A stretch of 64,000 nucleotides of DNA from Agarivorans sp. TSD2052 (GCF_023238625.1 NZ_CP096670.1:1043501-1107500); one strand, 5' to 3'. Positions 53,815 through 63,036 are shown, numbered from the stretch's first letter. The notes: generated by a model not told the origin, from the letters alone. Numbers and translations: made by a program.

Positions 53815-54297
53815 ATGCCTTCATTTGATATTGTTTCAGAGATAGACGCTAACGAAGTTCGCCATGCTTGTGATAACGCCATTCGTCAACTTGATACGCG
53901 TTTTGATTTTCGTGGAGTAGAAGCGAGCTTCGAATACAAAGACGAATCGATTAAAATGACCGCTGAAACTGAGTTTCAGCTAGACCAATTGCTAAATATT
54001 TTGCGCAGCGCGTTGGTTAAGCGCTCTATAGACGCTAAGTCTATCGACTTAGCCAAGGTAACTCGCAGTGGTAAAACCCATTCTCAGGTGGTTAATTTTA
54101 AAAATGGTATAGAACAAGCCACGGCTAAAAAAGTGGTCAAGCAAATTAAAGACGCCAAGCTAAAAGTACAAGCCTCTATTCAAGGTGAACAAGTGCGTGT
54201 TACCGGTAAGAAGCGTGATGACTTACAGGGGGCGATGGCCTTGGTTCGCAGCGGTGAATATGACCAACCATTTCAGTTTGAGAACTTTCGCGATTAA
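53815..54297 (+). CDS. yajQ: YajQ family nucleotide-binding protein
   Basis: A 160-residue protein of the YajQ family, cytoplasmic, with two ferredoxin-like repeats. It begins [20 protein letters not shown], matching the family almost exactly, then has [20 protein letters not shown] and the second-half [20 protein letters not shown] followed by DDLQGAM. Homologues bind c-di-GMP in Xanthomonas and Pseudomonas, and act as regulators; others are described as nucleic-acid binding. A standard-looking GGGGAGAT site precedes the ATG at 53815. It is monocistronic and ends in a terminator. Confidence 0.95.
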   Translation: MPSFDIVSEIDANEVRHACDNAIRQLDTRFDFRGVEASFEYKDESIKMTAETEFQLDQLLNILRSALVKRSIDAKSIDLAKVTRSGKTHSQVVNFKNGIEQATAKKVVKQIKDAKLKVQASIQGEQVRVTGKKRDDLQGAMALVRSGEYDQPFQFENFRD

Positions 54298-54323
54298 CTA
54301 TTGTTTAGCGTATTAGTTGTTGT

Positions 54324-54349
54324 AAAGCCGCGTAGAGCGGCTTTTTTTA
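54324..54349 (+). terminator. Terminator of yajQ
   Basis: AAAGCCGC-GTAGA-GCGGCTTT followed by more T (54324-54349). Its end overlaps the stop of the convergent transporter gene. Confidence 0.9.
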
Positions 54350-55330
54350 TGCGCGAGTTAAGGTGTAATGTTTGATATAGCAAGCCGCTACATATAGCAC
54401 CATGCTTGTTGCGATAATTAACTCTAAGTTGGGCAAAACGTTTGCTAATATTTGCCAACGAGAACCACTCACTTGCTCTTGTAGAAAACCCTTAAGACTA
54501 AATAAAGCAGTAGCGCTTACCACTAGTGGGAAAGTAAAAGCCGCATAACTAGGACTAAAGGGTAATTTCAGCAGGGATAGCAAAGCAAAGTAAACGGCGA
54601 TTGTCATCACCAAGGCCAATAAGGTAAGCGGAGCCATTAAGGTGATTGTTAAAGGTAAACCTGAAACCAAAAAGCCCAACAAGATTAAACTGGCGGGGGT
54701 TGCCATAATCGCCAAAAGGGGTTTTAACTCTGCGGGTATAGGGTAAGTGTAAAGTCGGTAAACAATTAGCGGCAATAACATTAAGTAAGCGATGAGCGCG
54801 CCATACAAAATAATCGCCTTTAAGGTTTGTGGTAAAGCGATAGGCGCTACCACCACAAATAACGCCAAACCTATTGGAGGGATGAACCAACAAGGGATTA
54901 GTTGAGTTAATTGAAAGTCTTGGTAGCGTTGATAGCTAAAGGCCACAAACAGCGCAATTTGAATCACGAAGGCTGAAAAGCTGACAACTACTGCTAAGTT
55001 TTGCTCAATATCTGCCAATGACTTGGCCATTACCATAATACTCATGGTGATGACCGGTAGCATAGCTCCAGCAACGGGATGAGCGAGCTCTTTAAAAAAC
55101 AGTGAAGGCTTAAGTACAAACTTAATTAATATTGGCAGTAACAATAGGCTGGCGATTATCGCGGTAGCATGCTGTATCGCACCATTCCACTCAAGCAAGC
55201 CTTCCCAAGTTAGCCCTAAACTGGCTATTGCCAGCGCTAAACCCGCCAGTGCAGTAGGGTAAGACAAAATTTTTGCGGTTATCAATGACACCCTAGATAG
55301 CTCTCCAAATGGTCGCGCAGAATGAGACAT
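54347..55330 (-). CDS. TehA/SLAC1-like (TDT family) transporter
   Basis: A 327-residue integral membrane protein with ten hydrophobic segments and no soluble domain, as in the tellurite-resistance/dicarboxylate transporter (TDT, SLAC1-like) family. The N-terminus has LSRVSLITAKILSYPTALAG with the family's conserved proline early, and later FSPSYAAFTFPLVVSATALF, where the FxFP segment lies. Substrate could be small organic acids, nitrate, sulfite or chloride. It is convergent with yajQ (their ends share the terminator) and divergent from the DGPF/ECF pair. Confidence 0.85.
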   Translation of the reverse strand: MSHSARPFGELSRVSLITAKILSYPTALAGLALAIASLGLTWEGLLEWNGAIQHATAIIASLLLLPILIKFVLKPSLFFKELAHPVAGAMLPVITMSIMVMAKSLADIEQNLAVVVSFSAFVIQIALFVAFSYQRYQDFQLTQLIPCWFIPPIGLALFVVVAPIALPQTLKAIILYGALIAYLMLLPLIVYRLYTYPIPAELKPLLAIMATPASLILLGFLVSGLPLTITLMAPLTLLALVMTIAVYFALLSLLKLPFSPSYAAFTFPLVVSATALFSLKGFLQEQVSGSRWQILANVLPNLELIIATSMVLYVAACYIKHYTLTRA

Positions 55331-55512
55331 GTGTTTGGCCTAATCAATGTACTTACCAGCCAGTGGCTATTTTACATGAAAATACTTGAAAGCTTTTTGT
55401 CATTTTCTCTAAGCTTAATAAATCATCATTAACGACAGTGAGTAGGCTTAATGCTCTAGATTGTTTTTATCTGGTATCACGGCTTAGGTTTAGTGCGTTT
55501 TTTTTATGTATC

Positions 55513-55539
55513 TGTCCAACTTATTAACGCCCAGGCGTC
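55513..55539 (+). promoter_or_regulatory. Candidate ECF sigma promoter for the DGPF-sigma pair
   Basis: TGTCCA (55513-55518), 17-bp spacer, CGTC (55536-55539), followed by 60 bases to the DGPF gene. ECF42 promoters in other bacteria have a TGTCGA-like -35 and a CGTC/CGA-like -10 element, so this could be the site read by the adjacent sigma factor. Confidence 0.5.
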
Positions 55540-55599
55540 ATTAATGTGTCAGAGGCGTTTAACTGGCTGACTGAACATAACATTTAAAGGAGTTAAATT

Positions 55600-55941
55600 A
55601 TGAGCAATAAACAATATATGTGTCTTCTGCGCAGTAGTTCTGGTGGTTGTGAAAAGCCTTCTCCAGCGGACATGGAGTTGATGTTTGCTAAGTATCAGGC
55701 TTGGCAGGAACAGTTTGCCGACAATATTTTAGATATGGGGAGCAAGCTGGGGGCGAGTGGAGCGGTGGTGCAGCAGGATAGTTTAAAAGATGGCCCTTTT
55801 ATGGAAGTAAAAGAAATTATCGGAGGTTATATGACATTAAGTGCCGAAAGTTTGGAGCAGGCTATAGCCGTCATACAAGCTAGCCCAATGGTCGGTAATG
55901 AAGGAACCAGTATTGAGATTAGAGAAATTTGTCGCCTTTGA
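55600..55941 (+). CDS. YCII/DGPF domain protein
   Basis: A 113-residue protein of the YCII-related/DGPF type: YMCLLRSSSGGCEK at the start and, as hallmark, LKDGPFMEVKEIIGGYMTLS with the DGPF motif, then AIAVIQASPMVGNEGTSIEI. Such proteins are regularly encoded just before ECF42-type sigma factors, as here: the sigma gene starts at the stop codon (TTGA overlap). Its activity is unknown; in other bacteria DGPF genes are the target of the partner sigma factor, not anti-sigma factors. AAAGGAG lies 8 bp before the ATG. Confidence 0.92.
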   Translation: MSNKQYMCLLRSSSGGCEKPSPADMELMFAKYQAWQEQFADNILDMGSKLGASGAVVQQDSLKDGPFMEVKEIIGGYMTLSAESLEQAIAVIQASPMVGNEGTSIEIREICRL

Positions 55942-57185
55942 GCCACATTTCAAAAATAGACCACTTATTTCGTCATGAGTATGGACAACTTGTGGCGTTA
56001 TTAGTGCGTCGATTTGGAATAGCGGGTGTCGAGTTGATTGAAGATGCTGTGCAGTGGTCAATGGTGCAAGCGATAGATCATTGGCATAAAGATGGAATAC
56101 CCGATAACCCTTCAGCATGGCTGTATAAGGTCGCTCATCGCTTTCTATTGTCTGAGTTTCGTTCGAGGCAGCGTCAAGCAGACAAACAGTCGGCTTTTTC
56201 TATCAGCATTGAAAATCTTCAAGAAGAGTTTCCAGAACCACCACTAGCCGGAGAGTTAAGTGACGCATTGTTACGCATGTTGTTCGTAACCTGTAACGAT
56301 GCAATACCCCCTGAATCACAGTTAGTGTTTACCCTAAAAAGCCTATGTGGGTTTAGCATCAAAGAGGCTTCGATACGTTTGTATATAAGTGAAGACAATG
56401 CCTATAAACGTTTCAGCCGCGCAAAGCTGTATCTGAAAAACCAAGCGATAGATGTAGACCATTTGAGCGAACAAGACATGAAGGCTAGGTTAAACAACGT
56501 ATACCGTGTGTTATACCTGATGTTTACTGAAGGTTATTTGTCATCTCATGTCGATCACACTATTCGCCAAGATTTGTGTGAAGAAGCAACCCGTTTACTT
56601 GGCTTACTCGCTGACAGTCGAGTGGGAGATAAACCTGATAGTTATGCCTTGTTAGCTTTGATGTATTTTAATCTCGCCAGACTGAATGCTCGGCAAGATG
56701 ATTCGGGGTTATTATTGCTGGCCGAGCAAGATAGAGGCCTATGGAGTCAATCGCAAATAAGCCTAGCGGTTGCTTATCTACAACAGTCGGCGCAAGGTGA
56801 GCGACTATCCCGTTATCATCTGGAGGCGAGTATTGCAGCCGAGCATTGTCTGGCCGGCTCTTTCGAGCAAACTCGTTGGCATAAGATTGTCGATTGCTAC
56901 CAACTTTTAGAGCAGCTCGCACCATCGCCAATGCATAGTTTGAATAAGGCGATAGCATTGGCCGAGTGGCAGGGCGCAGCAGCAGGCTTACAAGCCCTGC
57001 AATTGGCCGATATTCCTAGTTGGTTGGCGCAGTCTTATCATTGGTATGCGGTAGTTGCTGATTTGCAATACCGCTGCGGGGATAACGCATCCGCTGCTAG
57101 AAATGCCAAACTGGCAATACAAGCAGCACCTAGCCACAGTATTAGGCAGTTGTTACGCAGGCGCTTGCAGCCCAACAAAACTTAA
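55938..57185 (+). CDS. ECF42-type RNA polymerase sigma factor with C-terminal extension
   Basis: An ECF sigma factor of about 415 residues, more than twice the usual 180-200. Sigma2 region (about 10-75): YGQLVALLVRRFGIAGVELI and the DAVQWSMVQAIDHW segment, then the sigma4 region (about 110-165) with FTLKSLCGFSIKEASIRLYI. The C-terminal 250 residues are helical with TPR-like repeats, exactly the ECF42 layout, and ECF42 genes are accompanied by DGPF genes as here. TTG at 55938 overlaps the DGPF stop (TTGA), giving translational coupling; a longer frame from 55929 is also possible. It has no anti-sigma gene. Confidence 0.92.
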   Translation: MSHISKIDHLFRHEYGQLVALLVRRFGIAGVELIEDAVQWSMVQAIDHWHKDGIPDNPSAWLYKVAHRFLLSEFRSRQRQADKQSAFSISIENLQEEFPEPPLAGELSDALLRMLFVTCNDAIPPESQLVFTLKSLCGFSIKEASIRLYISEDNAYKRFSRAKLYLKNQAIDVDHLSEQDMKARLNNVYRVLYLMFTEGYLSSHVDHTIRQDLCEEATRLLGLLADSRVGDKPDSYALLALMYFNLARLNARQDDSGLLLLAEQDRGLWSQSQISLAVAYLQQSAQGERLSRYHLEASIAAEHCLAGSFEQTRWHKIVDCYQLLEQLAPSPMHSLNKAIALAEWQGAAAGLQALQLADIPSWLAQSYHWYAVVADLQYRCGDNASAARNAKLAIQAAPSHSIRQLLRRRLQPNKT

Positions 57186-57191
57186 AGCCGG

Positions 57192-58553
57192 TTAAGCGTT
57201 CCGTTTACTGTCTTCGTTATGCTGCAATATTTTAGTGAAGTAACCACGCAAGCTTATTAGCATGATTAGACTTGGAATCACCATCACCGCTGTCAGTATG
57301 AAAAATAGCGGCCACGACTCCAAATAATCGGCTAAGCTGCCACTGAAAGAAGCCAGCGTTGTTCGTCCTAGGTTTCCTAAACTCGCCAGCAGTGCATATT
57401 GCGTTGCTGAAAAGGCTTGGCCTGTAAGAACGGTTAAAAATGACACAAAGGCCACTGTAGCAAATGCGCTGGTAAAGTTGTCTACGATAATAGTGGCTAA
57501 AAATAGCTGTTCGTTAGGGCCTGTTGAGGCTATCCAGGCAAACATTAAATTACTGGCAGACATTGCCACGCCACCAATAATTAGACCTTTGATTATACCA
57601 AAGCGCACGTTAAAGGCGCTGCCGATTAAGGTGAATAATACGGTTGCTCCCCAGCCTATTAGTTTTGAGTAATAGCCGATTTGCTCATTACTAAAGCCCA
57701 CTTCACGGTAAAAGGTGATCGACATTCTTCCCAAGAAGGCTTCGCCAATTTTGAACAAAAAGACGAATAACAGCAGGGTAATGGCTACGCGTACCCCATT
57801 GCGACGGAAAAAGTCGAGAAAGGGTTCGGCTACGGTTACGGTTAGCCAAGCGACTAAGGGGGATTTAGTTCCAAGGTATTCGGCATGGCGAGCTTCGGCT
57901 AGTTGCTGCAGCGCGTCACGGTTAGTAACGGGTTCTTTAACTAATACTGTAAACAGCATTAACAGCGCCACGATAAAACACATGCCTAGGTACACGCCGT
58001 TCCAGCCAATTTGATCGGCATTGACAAAGGCAAGGTAGCCGGGCAGCGAATAACCGGTCCACCAACCAATAACTGCCATCGCTGAGGCTTGTGGGAGTTG
58101 ATGTGAGTCACCATTAGAGAAAGTGTCGATTCGGTATGCGTCAATGGCAATGTCTTGAGTAGAAGATGCCGTGGCGATGCATAGGGCCAATAAAGACGTA
58201 AACATCAAGCTATTGGCAGGGTCGAACTGGGCTATGCCAAAGGTACAGATTAATACAATGGCCTGACAGAGGAAGATCCAACTGCGGCGTTGACCGAGCC
58301 AAGCATGTAATACGGGAAGCTTTACTCTATCAACTAAGGGGGCCCATAAAAAATTAATGGCGTAAACCGTAAATACCGAGCCGAAGAAGCCGATAGCTGA
58401 GCGGGATAAACCTGCATCGGTGAGCCAGCCTGACATATTGGAACCAATGAGTACCCACGGAAATCCGCTGGCACAACCGAGCATAAATACCCAAAGCAAT
58501 CTCTTATCTAAATAAGAACGTAAGGTTTGTGACCAATTTAGCGATGAGTTCAT
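57192..58553 (-). CDS. ampG: AmpG family muropeptide permease
   Basis: A 453-residue major-facilitator transporter of the AmpG family, which takes up anhydro-muropeptides for cell-wall recycling and thus influences beta-lactamase induction. It starts YLDKRLLWVFMLGCASGFPW and has FLWAPLVDRVKLPVLHAWLG, then QDIAIDAYRID and IGEAFLGRMSITFYREVGFS. The family's usual twelve membrane segments fit its length. It is the last gene of the minus-strand unit rlmG-yajG-ppi-ampG, the same association seen in Vibrio and, without the isomerase, in E. coli. Confidence 0.92.
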   Translation of the reverse strand: MNSSLNWSQTLRSYLDKRLLWVFMLGCASGFPWVLIGSNMSGWLTDAGLSRSAIGFFGSVFTVYAINFLWAPLVDRVKLPVLHAWLGQRRSWIFLCQAIVLICTFGIAQFDPANSLMFTSLLALCIATASSTQDIAIDAYRIDTFSNGDSHQLPQASAMAVIGWWTGYSLPGYLAFVNADQIGWNGVYLGMCFIVALLMLFTVLVKEPVTNRDALQQLAEARHAEYLGTKSPLVAWLTVTVAEPFLDFFRRNGVRVAITLLLFVFLFKIGEAFLGRMSITFYREVGFSNEQIGYYSKLIGWGATVLFTLIGSAFNVRFGIIKGLIIGGVAMSASNLMFAWIASTGPNEQLFLATIIVDNFTSAFATVAFVSFLTVLTGQAFSATQYALLASLGNLGRTTLASFSGSLADYLESWPLFFILTAVMVIPSLIMLISLRGYFTKILQHNEDSKRNA

Positions 58554-58582
58554 TTATTACTCGGTTTGATTTAGGGACGGGG

Positions 58583-59161
58583 TTAAGGCTGTTCTGCGCC
58601 AACCACTACAACATCTTCGATAATGACTTTTTCCATGGGAACATTACGCATTCCAGGGATAGGACCAGTTTTTGTAGGTTGGTTTACAATTTTATCAACG
58701 ATGTCCATACCTGACGTTATCTCGGCAAATACGGTATAGCCAAACTTATTAGGGCTGCCATCAAGATAGGCATTGTCGATGACGTTGATGAAAAACTGGC
58801 GAGTTGCAGTATGAGGCGCGTTGGTTCTGGCCATGGCGACGGTGCCTCGTTTATTGCTCAAGCCATTTTTCGATTCATTTTCAATTTGATTGTATACATC
58901 AATTTGCTCGTAATTGATCGAGTAGCCACCCGCTTGCGCCATAAAATTGGGGATAGTGCGATGAAATAAAGTCCCTTTATAACTGCCGTCTTCAACATAA
59001 CGTAGAAAATTAGCGACTGTTTTTGGGGCAGCTTCTGCGTTTAGCGCCATTTCAAACTCACCTTGGTTAGTCACAAACTTTATCGTTTGCGCCAAGCTAG
59101 GAAGACTTGCTAGGCCTAAACATAAAGATATAAAGGTACTGCGAATTAGACGCCAATTCAT
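58583..59161 (-). CDS. Exported cyclophilin-type peptidyl-prolyl isomerase
   Basis: A 192-residue periplasmic cyclophilin. A signal peptide (about 24 residues, ends SLAQ) precedes a cyclophilin domain of about 165 residues. Conserved parts are FEMALNAEAAPKTVANFLRY, FHRTIPNFMAQAGGYS with the catalytic Arg (FHR), ARTNAPHTATRQFFINVIDN and FGYTVFAEITSGMDIVDKIV. It resembles PpiA/PpiB. The start overlaps the end of yajG by 4 bp (ATGA), so the two are translationally coupled, and ampG follows 29 bp later. Confidence 0.92.
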   Translation of the reverse strand: MNWRLIRSTFISLCLGLASLPSLAQTIKFVTNQGEFEMALNAEAAPKTVANFLRYVEDGSYKGTLFHRTIPNFMAQAGGYSINYEQIDVYNQIENESKNGLSNKRGTVAMARTNAPHTATRQFFINVIDNAYLDGSPNKFGYTVFAEITSGMDIVDKIVNQPTKTGPIPGMRNVPMEKVIIEDVVVVGAEQP

Positions 59162-59748
59162 TTTTGATACTCCAAAACTTCAATTAGTTGGGGGTCGTTG
59201 ACTATTTGAGTCAGTAATTCAGAAAGCTGTTGGCTCATGGCTACTGCTTGTTTATTTACATTAACCGAGAACGCGCCTTCGTTGGTGTGGGTAGAACGAA
59301 ACTGTTTGGCCAAGGTTTTATGCGGCGTATCAACGGTGACCTTAAGCCGCATGGTAGAGCTTGCTGTATGTTTTACGCTGCTTTCTTCGACTTCGCTAGC
59401 CAGTTCGAGTATGTCGATAGTGATGGTGTTTGGCGATTCAGGTACAAAACCCAAGCCTTGCTGCTGCCAAGCAGCGGATAATTGTAGCTCGATCGTTTGA
59501 CGCAGATTATCACCACTGGCGATCAGCTCAGCTTGTTCTTCACCCTGTTGATGAATGCTGATTAAAAAGCGATTAGGACGAAGATCTTGTGATTTGATGG
59601 CTGCAATAATTGAATGTTGCGGCACGCTATCGAGTTGAATTTGCGGGGTTAACTGCACTTGCTGGGGCGTACTGCTGCAGGCGCTAAGCCCTAATAATCC
59701 GCCTAGCAACAGGGCTGGCAATAATAATTGCTTGTTCAAGTAGTCCAC
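59158..59748 (-). CDS. yajG: YajG family lipoprotein
   Basis: A 196-residue outer-membrane-directed lipoprotein of the YajG family. The lipobox is LSAC (cysteine 24) after a hydrophobic stretch LLLPALLLGGLLG. The mature protein contains QVQLTPQIQLDSVPQ and EEVSSVKHTASSTMRLKV-like residues, typical of the family. No activity is known; the gene is linked to ampG and bolA in many gammaproteobacteria, suggesting a cell-wall role. It starts 13 bp after rlmG on the same strand. Confidence 0.9.
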   Translation of the reverse strand: MDYLNKQLLLPALLLGGLLGLSACSSTPQQVQLTPQIQLDSVPQHSIIAAIKSQDLRPNRFLISIHQQGEEQAELIASGDNLRQTIELQLSAAWQQQGLGFVPESPNTITIDILELASEVEESSVKHTASSTMRLKVTVDTPHKTLAKQFRSTHTNEGAFSVNVNKQAVAMSQQLSELLTQIVNDPQLIEVLEYQK

Positions 59749-59761
59749 CTTAATGGGTTGT

Positions 59762-60904
59762 TTAACGCTTAGTGCTGCTCAGAATAACAAATTTGTTATT
59801 GCTCGCCAGCAACTTATAACCGCCAAAGTAAGATTTTAGTAGTGGGTGATAGCCTAAGTGTCGATTGGCGACCACAATCAGCTTGCCGCCGGAGCGTAAA
59901 CAACGTTTGGCATCTTTAAACATTTGCTGAGCGATATGGCTTGAAATAGTGTTTTGTTGATGGAAGGGGGGATTGCACAGCACCAAATCGGCACTTTGGT
60001 CGGCTTGATGTTGCAGCGCATTATCATGATTAAATGAGCAACGTTCAAGTTGCTCTGGTAGGTTTAGGTTTATGTTGTTTTTTGCCGATGCTAGCGCCAT
60101 CAGAGATTCATCGCAAAAGCTGACAGTAGCCCTTGGGTATAGGCTTAGAGCGCGTAAACCTAATAAACCATTGCCGCAACCTAGGTCGATGACCGATTCA
60201 AATTCGCCTTGTGGCAAATTTTCCAGCATAAAACGTGTACCTATATCCAGTTTGCCAAAGCAAAACACATTAGCGTGATCATTGAGTTGCCATTGATAAT
60301 CGGCAATTTGCCAACGTTTAGGATAGGGCGATGTTGATTGTACACCAGTGTAGTGACCAAATAGTAAGCGGGCTTTCTTTTTAGCCAGAGAAGTACTGAC
60401 GTTACCGATGTGTTTTTCAAATAAACCAAATACCGATTTTGGCAGGCCTTTCAACATCGCCCCACAAGCAAATTGTGACTCTGCGGACAAGCTGGCTTGT
60501 AGGCCAATGAGCTGTTGTTCTAGATAGTTCAGGCTTTTTGGTAAGCGCATTAACACCAAATCAGCTTTTGGCATAGCGCTGGTACTAGCAAGGATTGTTA
60601 AACGCTGATCGCTGTTTAGTTGGTTAGCTTGCAGGTTTTGCGTCAGTGCTTGCCGGGCAACAAATGAATCACTTAGCCAGTATATGTTCGACTTGGCAAA
60701 ACGATAATGGGCCATTAGGGCGCAGGCCAAAGCGCCAAATTCGTCGTTAAGCAGCAAAATAGTTGCCGGCGCTTCATCCAAGTTATCTATAAACTCTACC
60801 AGTAATTCGTCGGCAGCATTCCAAGCTCGTAAATCGCTAGAGGCTGCTTGGGGGTAGCGAGAGAGCTGTAAATTGAGCGTGTTTATTTGCAAATTTTGAC
60901 TCAT
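59762..60904 (-). CDS. rlmG: 23S rRNA (guanine1835-N2)-methyltransferase RlmG
   Basis: A 380-residue methyltransferase with duplicated Rossmann-like domains, as in RlmG and RsmC. The C-terminal catalytic domain has the SAM motif FESVIDLGCGNGLLGLRALS and the base-amino methyltransferase motif LVLCNPPFHQQ (NPPF), which marks modification of an exocyclic amino group. The N-terminal domain is degenerate. The combination and the position next to yajG match RlmG. It is the first gene of the minus-strand unit; the AlkB-like gene is divergent. Confidence 0.9.
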   Translation of the reverse strand: MSQNLQINTLNLQLSRYPQAASSDLRAWNAADELLVEFIDNLDEAPATILLLNDEFGALACALMAHYRFAKSNIYWLSDSFVARQALTQNLQANQLNSDQRLTILASTSAMPKADLVLMRLPKSLNYLEQQLIGLQASLSAESQFACGAMLKGLPKSVFGLFEKHIGNVSTSLAKKKARLLFGHYTGVQSTSPYPKRWQIADYQWQLNDHANVFCFGKLDIGTRFMLENLPQGEFESVIDLGCGNGLLGLRALSLYPRATVSFCDESLMALASAKNNINLNLPEQLERCSFNHDNALQHQADQSADLVLCNPPFHQQNTISSHIAQQMFKDAKRCLRSGGKLIVVANRHLGYHPLLKSYFGGYKLLASNNKFVILSSTKR

Positions 60905-61003
60905 AGTGGATTTGTAAGATACGGACCTTGAATAGTGGCTGCAGTGTAACTAAGTTGAAGGCTAAACTAAAGTAACACCCATGTAGAATCTAGGTTGTGG
61001 TAA

Positions 61004-61591
61004 GTGGCGCTAACAGAAGACATTGCAACAAAACAGCTGGTTCATTACCAGCATTGGCTGCGCGCCGAGAGTGCCGCTTTGGTTTATCAAAAGATGCGTC
61101 AACAACTGCCATGGCAACAACACAGCATCAAGATGTTTGGTAAATCTTGCTTAGAGCCGCGTTTATCGCTTTGGGTAGGGGACGCTGATACAGCCTATCG
61201 TTATTCTGGCGAATGGCGTAAACCTTTGCCTTGGCCCAGCTTTTTGTTGCCAATAAAGTTAGCGGTACAACAAAAAGCAAAGCAACCGTTCAACAGCGTG
61301 CTGCTCAACTACTACCGTGATGGTAGCGACTACATGGGGTGGCATAGCGACAATGAAAAACAGCTAGGAACAAGACCGATAATCGCCTCTTTGAGTATAG
61401 GGGCATCGCGACGCTTTTTGTTTCGCCATAGAGCGGATAAGCAAAAAATAGAGTATCAATTGGAGAGTGGTGATCTATTGCTTATGAACCGATTATGCCA
61501 ACAGCAGTGGCAGCATTGTTTGCCCAAAGCCTTGCGAGTGAAACAGCCAAGGATCAATTTTACGTTTCGTTATACAATGCCAGTGAGCTAA
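61004..61591 (+). CDS. AlkB-like 2-oxoglutarate/Fe(II) dioxygenase
   Basis: A 195-residue dioxygenase of the AlkB (ALKBH2-like) family that repairs alkylated bases in DNA or RNA by oxidative demethylation. Iron ligands are the His and Asp of WHSDNEKQ (H-x-D) and the distal histidine of QHCLPK; the 2-oxoglutarate-binding arginine lies in PRINFTFR. The substrate-facing start has the typical LPWQQHSIKMFGKSCLEPRL. The start is a GTG at 61004; no ATG fits. bolA follows 18 bp later, so the two may be co-transcribed. Confidence 0.92.
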   Translation: MALTEDIATKQLVHYQHWLRAESAALVYQKMRQQLPWQQHSIKMFGKSCLEPRLSLWVGDADTAYRYSGEWRKPLPWPSFLLPIKLAVQQKAKQPFNSVLLNYYRDGSDYMGWHSDNEKQLGTRPIIASLSIGASRRFLFRHRADKQKIEYQLESGDLLLMNRLCQQQWQHCLPKALRVKQPRINFTFRYTMPVS

Positions 61592-61609
61592 ATATTACAG
61601 GGACAAACT

Positions 61610-61915
61610 ATGCGTGTTGAAACACTCATCAATGAAAAGCTACAGCAACAATTTTCACCTCGCTATCTCGAGGTGAAAAACGAAAGTCACATGCATAACG
61701 TGCCCGCTGGATCTGAAAGTCATTTCAAAGTTACGATTGTCAGCGATGAATTTGAGGGTAAGCGATTGTTGCAGCGCCACCGAGCTGTCAATCAAGTTTT
61801 AGCCGAAGAGTTAAAAAATGACATTCATGCTTTAGCTATGCACACTTACACTTCAAGCCAATGGGCAGAGCAACAACAGACACCAGACTCACCGCAATGT
61901 CGCGGAGGCAGCTAA
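61610..61915 (+). CDS. bolA: BolA family protein
   Basis: A 101-residue BolA-family protein with the class II KH-like fold. Conserved parts are [20 protein letters not shown], with the invariant histidine region, and [20 protein letters not shown] followed by MHTYTSSQW. In E. coli BolA acts in morphology and gene regulation and interacts with monothiol glutaredoxins through iron-sulfur clusters. The gene position, opposite yajG-ampG, is the conserved one. An extra 14-residue tail after the family end ([14 protein letters not shown]) is noted. Confidence 0.94.
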   Translation: MRVETLINEKLQQQFSPRYLEVKNESHMHNVPAGSESHFKVTIVSDEFEGKRLLQRHRAVNQVLAEELKNDIHALAMHTYTSSQWAEQQQTPDSPQCRGGS

Positions 61916-61965
61916 ACTAATAGCTGAAGCTACACACAATTGCTGCATCAAATAAGGAATGTTTA

Positions 61966-63036
61966 ATGCGGGTATATGTAAAGGTTGTTCTGCTTAGTGT
62001 ATTTTTAAGTGCTTGCAATGATCGCCAAGGTATCGATTCACAACAGCAATCCGCTGATTTTACTTGGACCTTAGTTACGTCTTGGCCCAAGCATTTACCG
62101 GGTTTGGGATCTGCCCCGGACCGCTTCGCTGAAGAAGTGAACGCCATGAGTAACGGTCGCCTAGCGATAAATGTTTATGGCGCGGGTGAATTATATCCTG
62201 CACTGGATGTTTTTAACGTGGTATCGGCAGGCGAGGCCGAAATGGGGCATAGTGCTGCTTATTATTGGCAGGATCAGCTACCCTCTACGGTTTTTTTTAG
62301 TTCGGTACCTTTTGGCATGCGGGCCAAAGAGCTAAATGCCTGGCTATATTTAGGCGGTGGCTTAGAGCTATGGCGCGAATTATACGCCCCGCACAATCTG
62401 ATACCCTTTCCAGGTGGCAATACCGATGCGCAAATGGGGGGGTGGTACAACAAAAAAATCACCACCATTAGTGATTTTAAAAGCCTAAAAATGCGTTTGC
62501 CGGGTCTAGGCGGAAAGGTGCTGGAGTTGGCAGGAGGGCAGGCTGTCAATTTGCCCGCAGGACAATTGTATACAGCGTTACAATCGGGTGAGTTAGATGC
62601 TGTAGAGTGGGTGGGCCCTTACAATGACTTAGCCTTTGGTTTTCATAAGGTGGCTCAATACTATTATTATCCCGGTTGGCATGAGCCTAGCACTACCTTA
62701 GAGTTTATTATTAATAGCAAGGCGATGGCTTCATTGCCTGCTGACTTGCAAAGAATTGTGGAAAATGCCACTAAAGTGGTCAATCAAGCTACGCTAAATG
62801 AGTATGTTGCCTACAATATTGAAGCATTAGATGTACTGGCAAATGAACACGGCGTTGAACTGTTGCCGTTCTCTCCACAAATATTGCAGGAGCTTAAAGG
62901 CTTCAGTAATACTGTGCTGGAACAGCTGGCGGCAAAGGATCCATTTTTTGAGAAAGTTTTAAATAGTTACCAGCGTTTTCAATTCGGCGTTAAAAAATAT
63001 AACCAAATTGAATTGCTACCGGCCGCCATAGAATAG
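61966..63036 (+). CDS. TRAP-type solute-binding protein (DctP family), lipoprotein
   Basis: A 356-residue solute-binding protein of the TRAP transporter family. A lipoprotein signal precedes lipobox LSAC (cysteine 17), unusual since most DctP proteins of gram-negative bacteria are soluble. The body has WTLVTSWPKHLPGLGSAPDR, MRLPGLGGKVLELAGGQAVN with the conserved substrate-binding arginine, LQSGELDAVEWVGPYNDLAF and TTLEFIINSKAMASLP. It resembles the subgroup with TAXI-like or alpha-keto acid binding. No DctQ or DctM membrane gene is adjacent, so it is an orphan that could serve another system. Confidence 0.9.
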   Translation: MRVYVKVVLLSVFLSACNDRQGIDSQQQSADFTWTLVTSWPKHLPGLGSAPDRFAEEVNAMSNGRLAINVYGAGELYPALDVFNVVSAGEAEMGHSAAYYWQDQLPSTVFFSSVPFGMRAKELNAWLYLGGGLELWRELYAPHNLIPFPGGNTDAQMGGWYNKKITTISDFKSLKMRLPGLGGKVLELAGGQAVNLPAGQLYTALQSGELDAVEWVGPYNDLAFGFHKVAQYYYYPGWHEPSTTLEFIINSKAMASLPADLQRIVENATKVVNQATLNEYVAYNIEALDVLANEHGVELLPFSPQILQELKGFSNTVLEQLAAKDPFFEKVLNSYQRFQFGVKKYNQIELLPAAIE

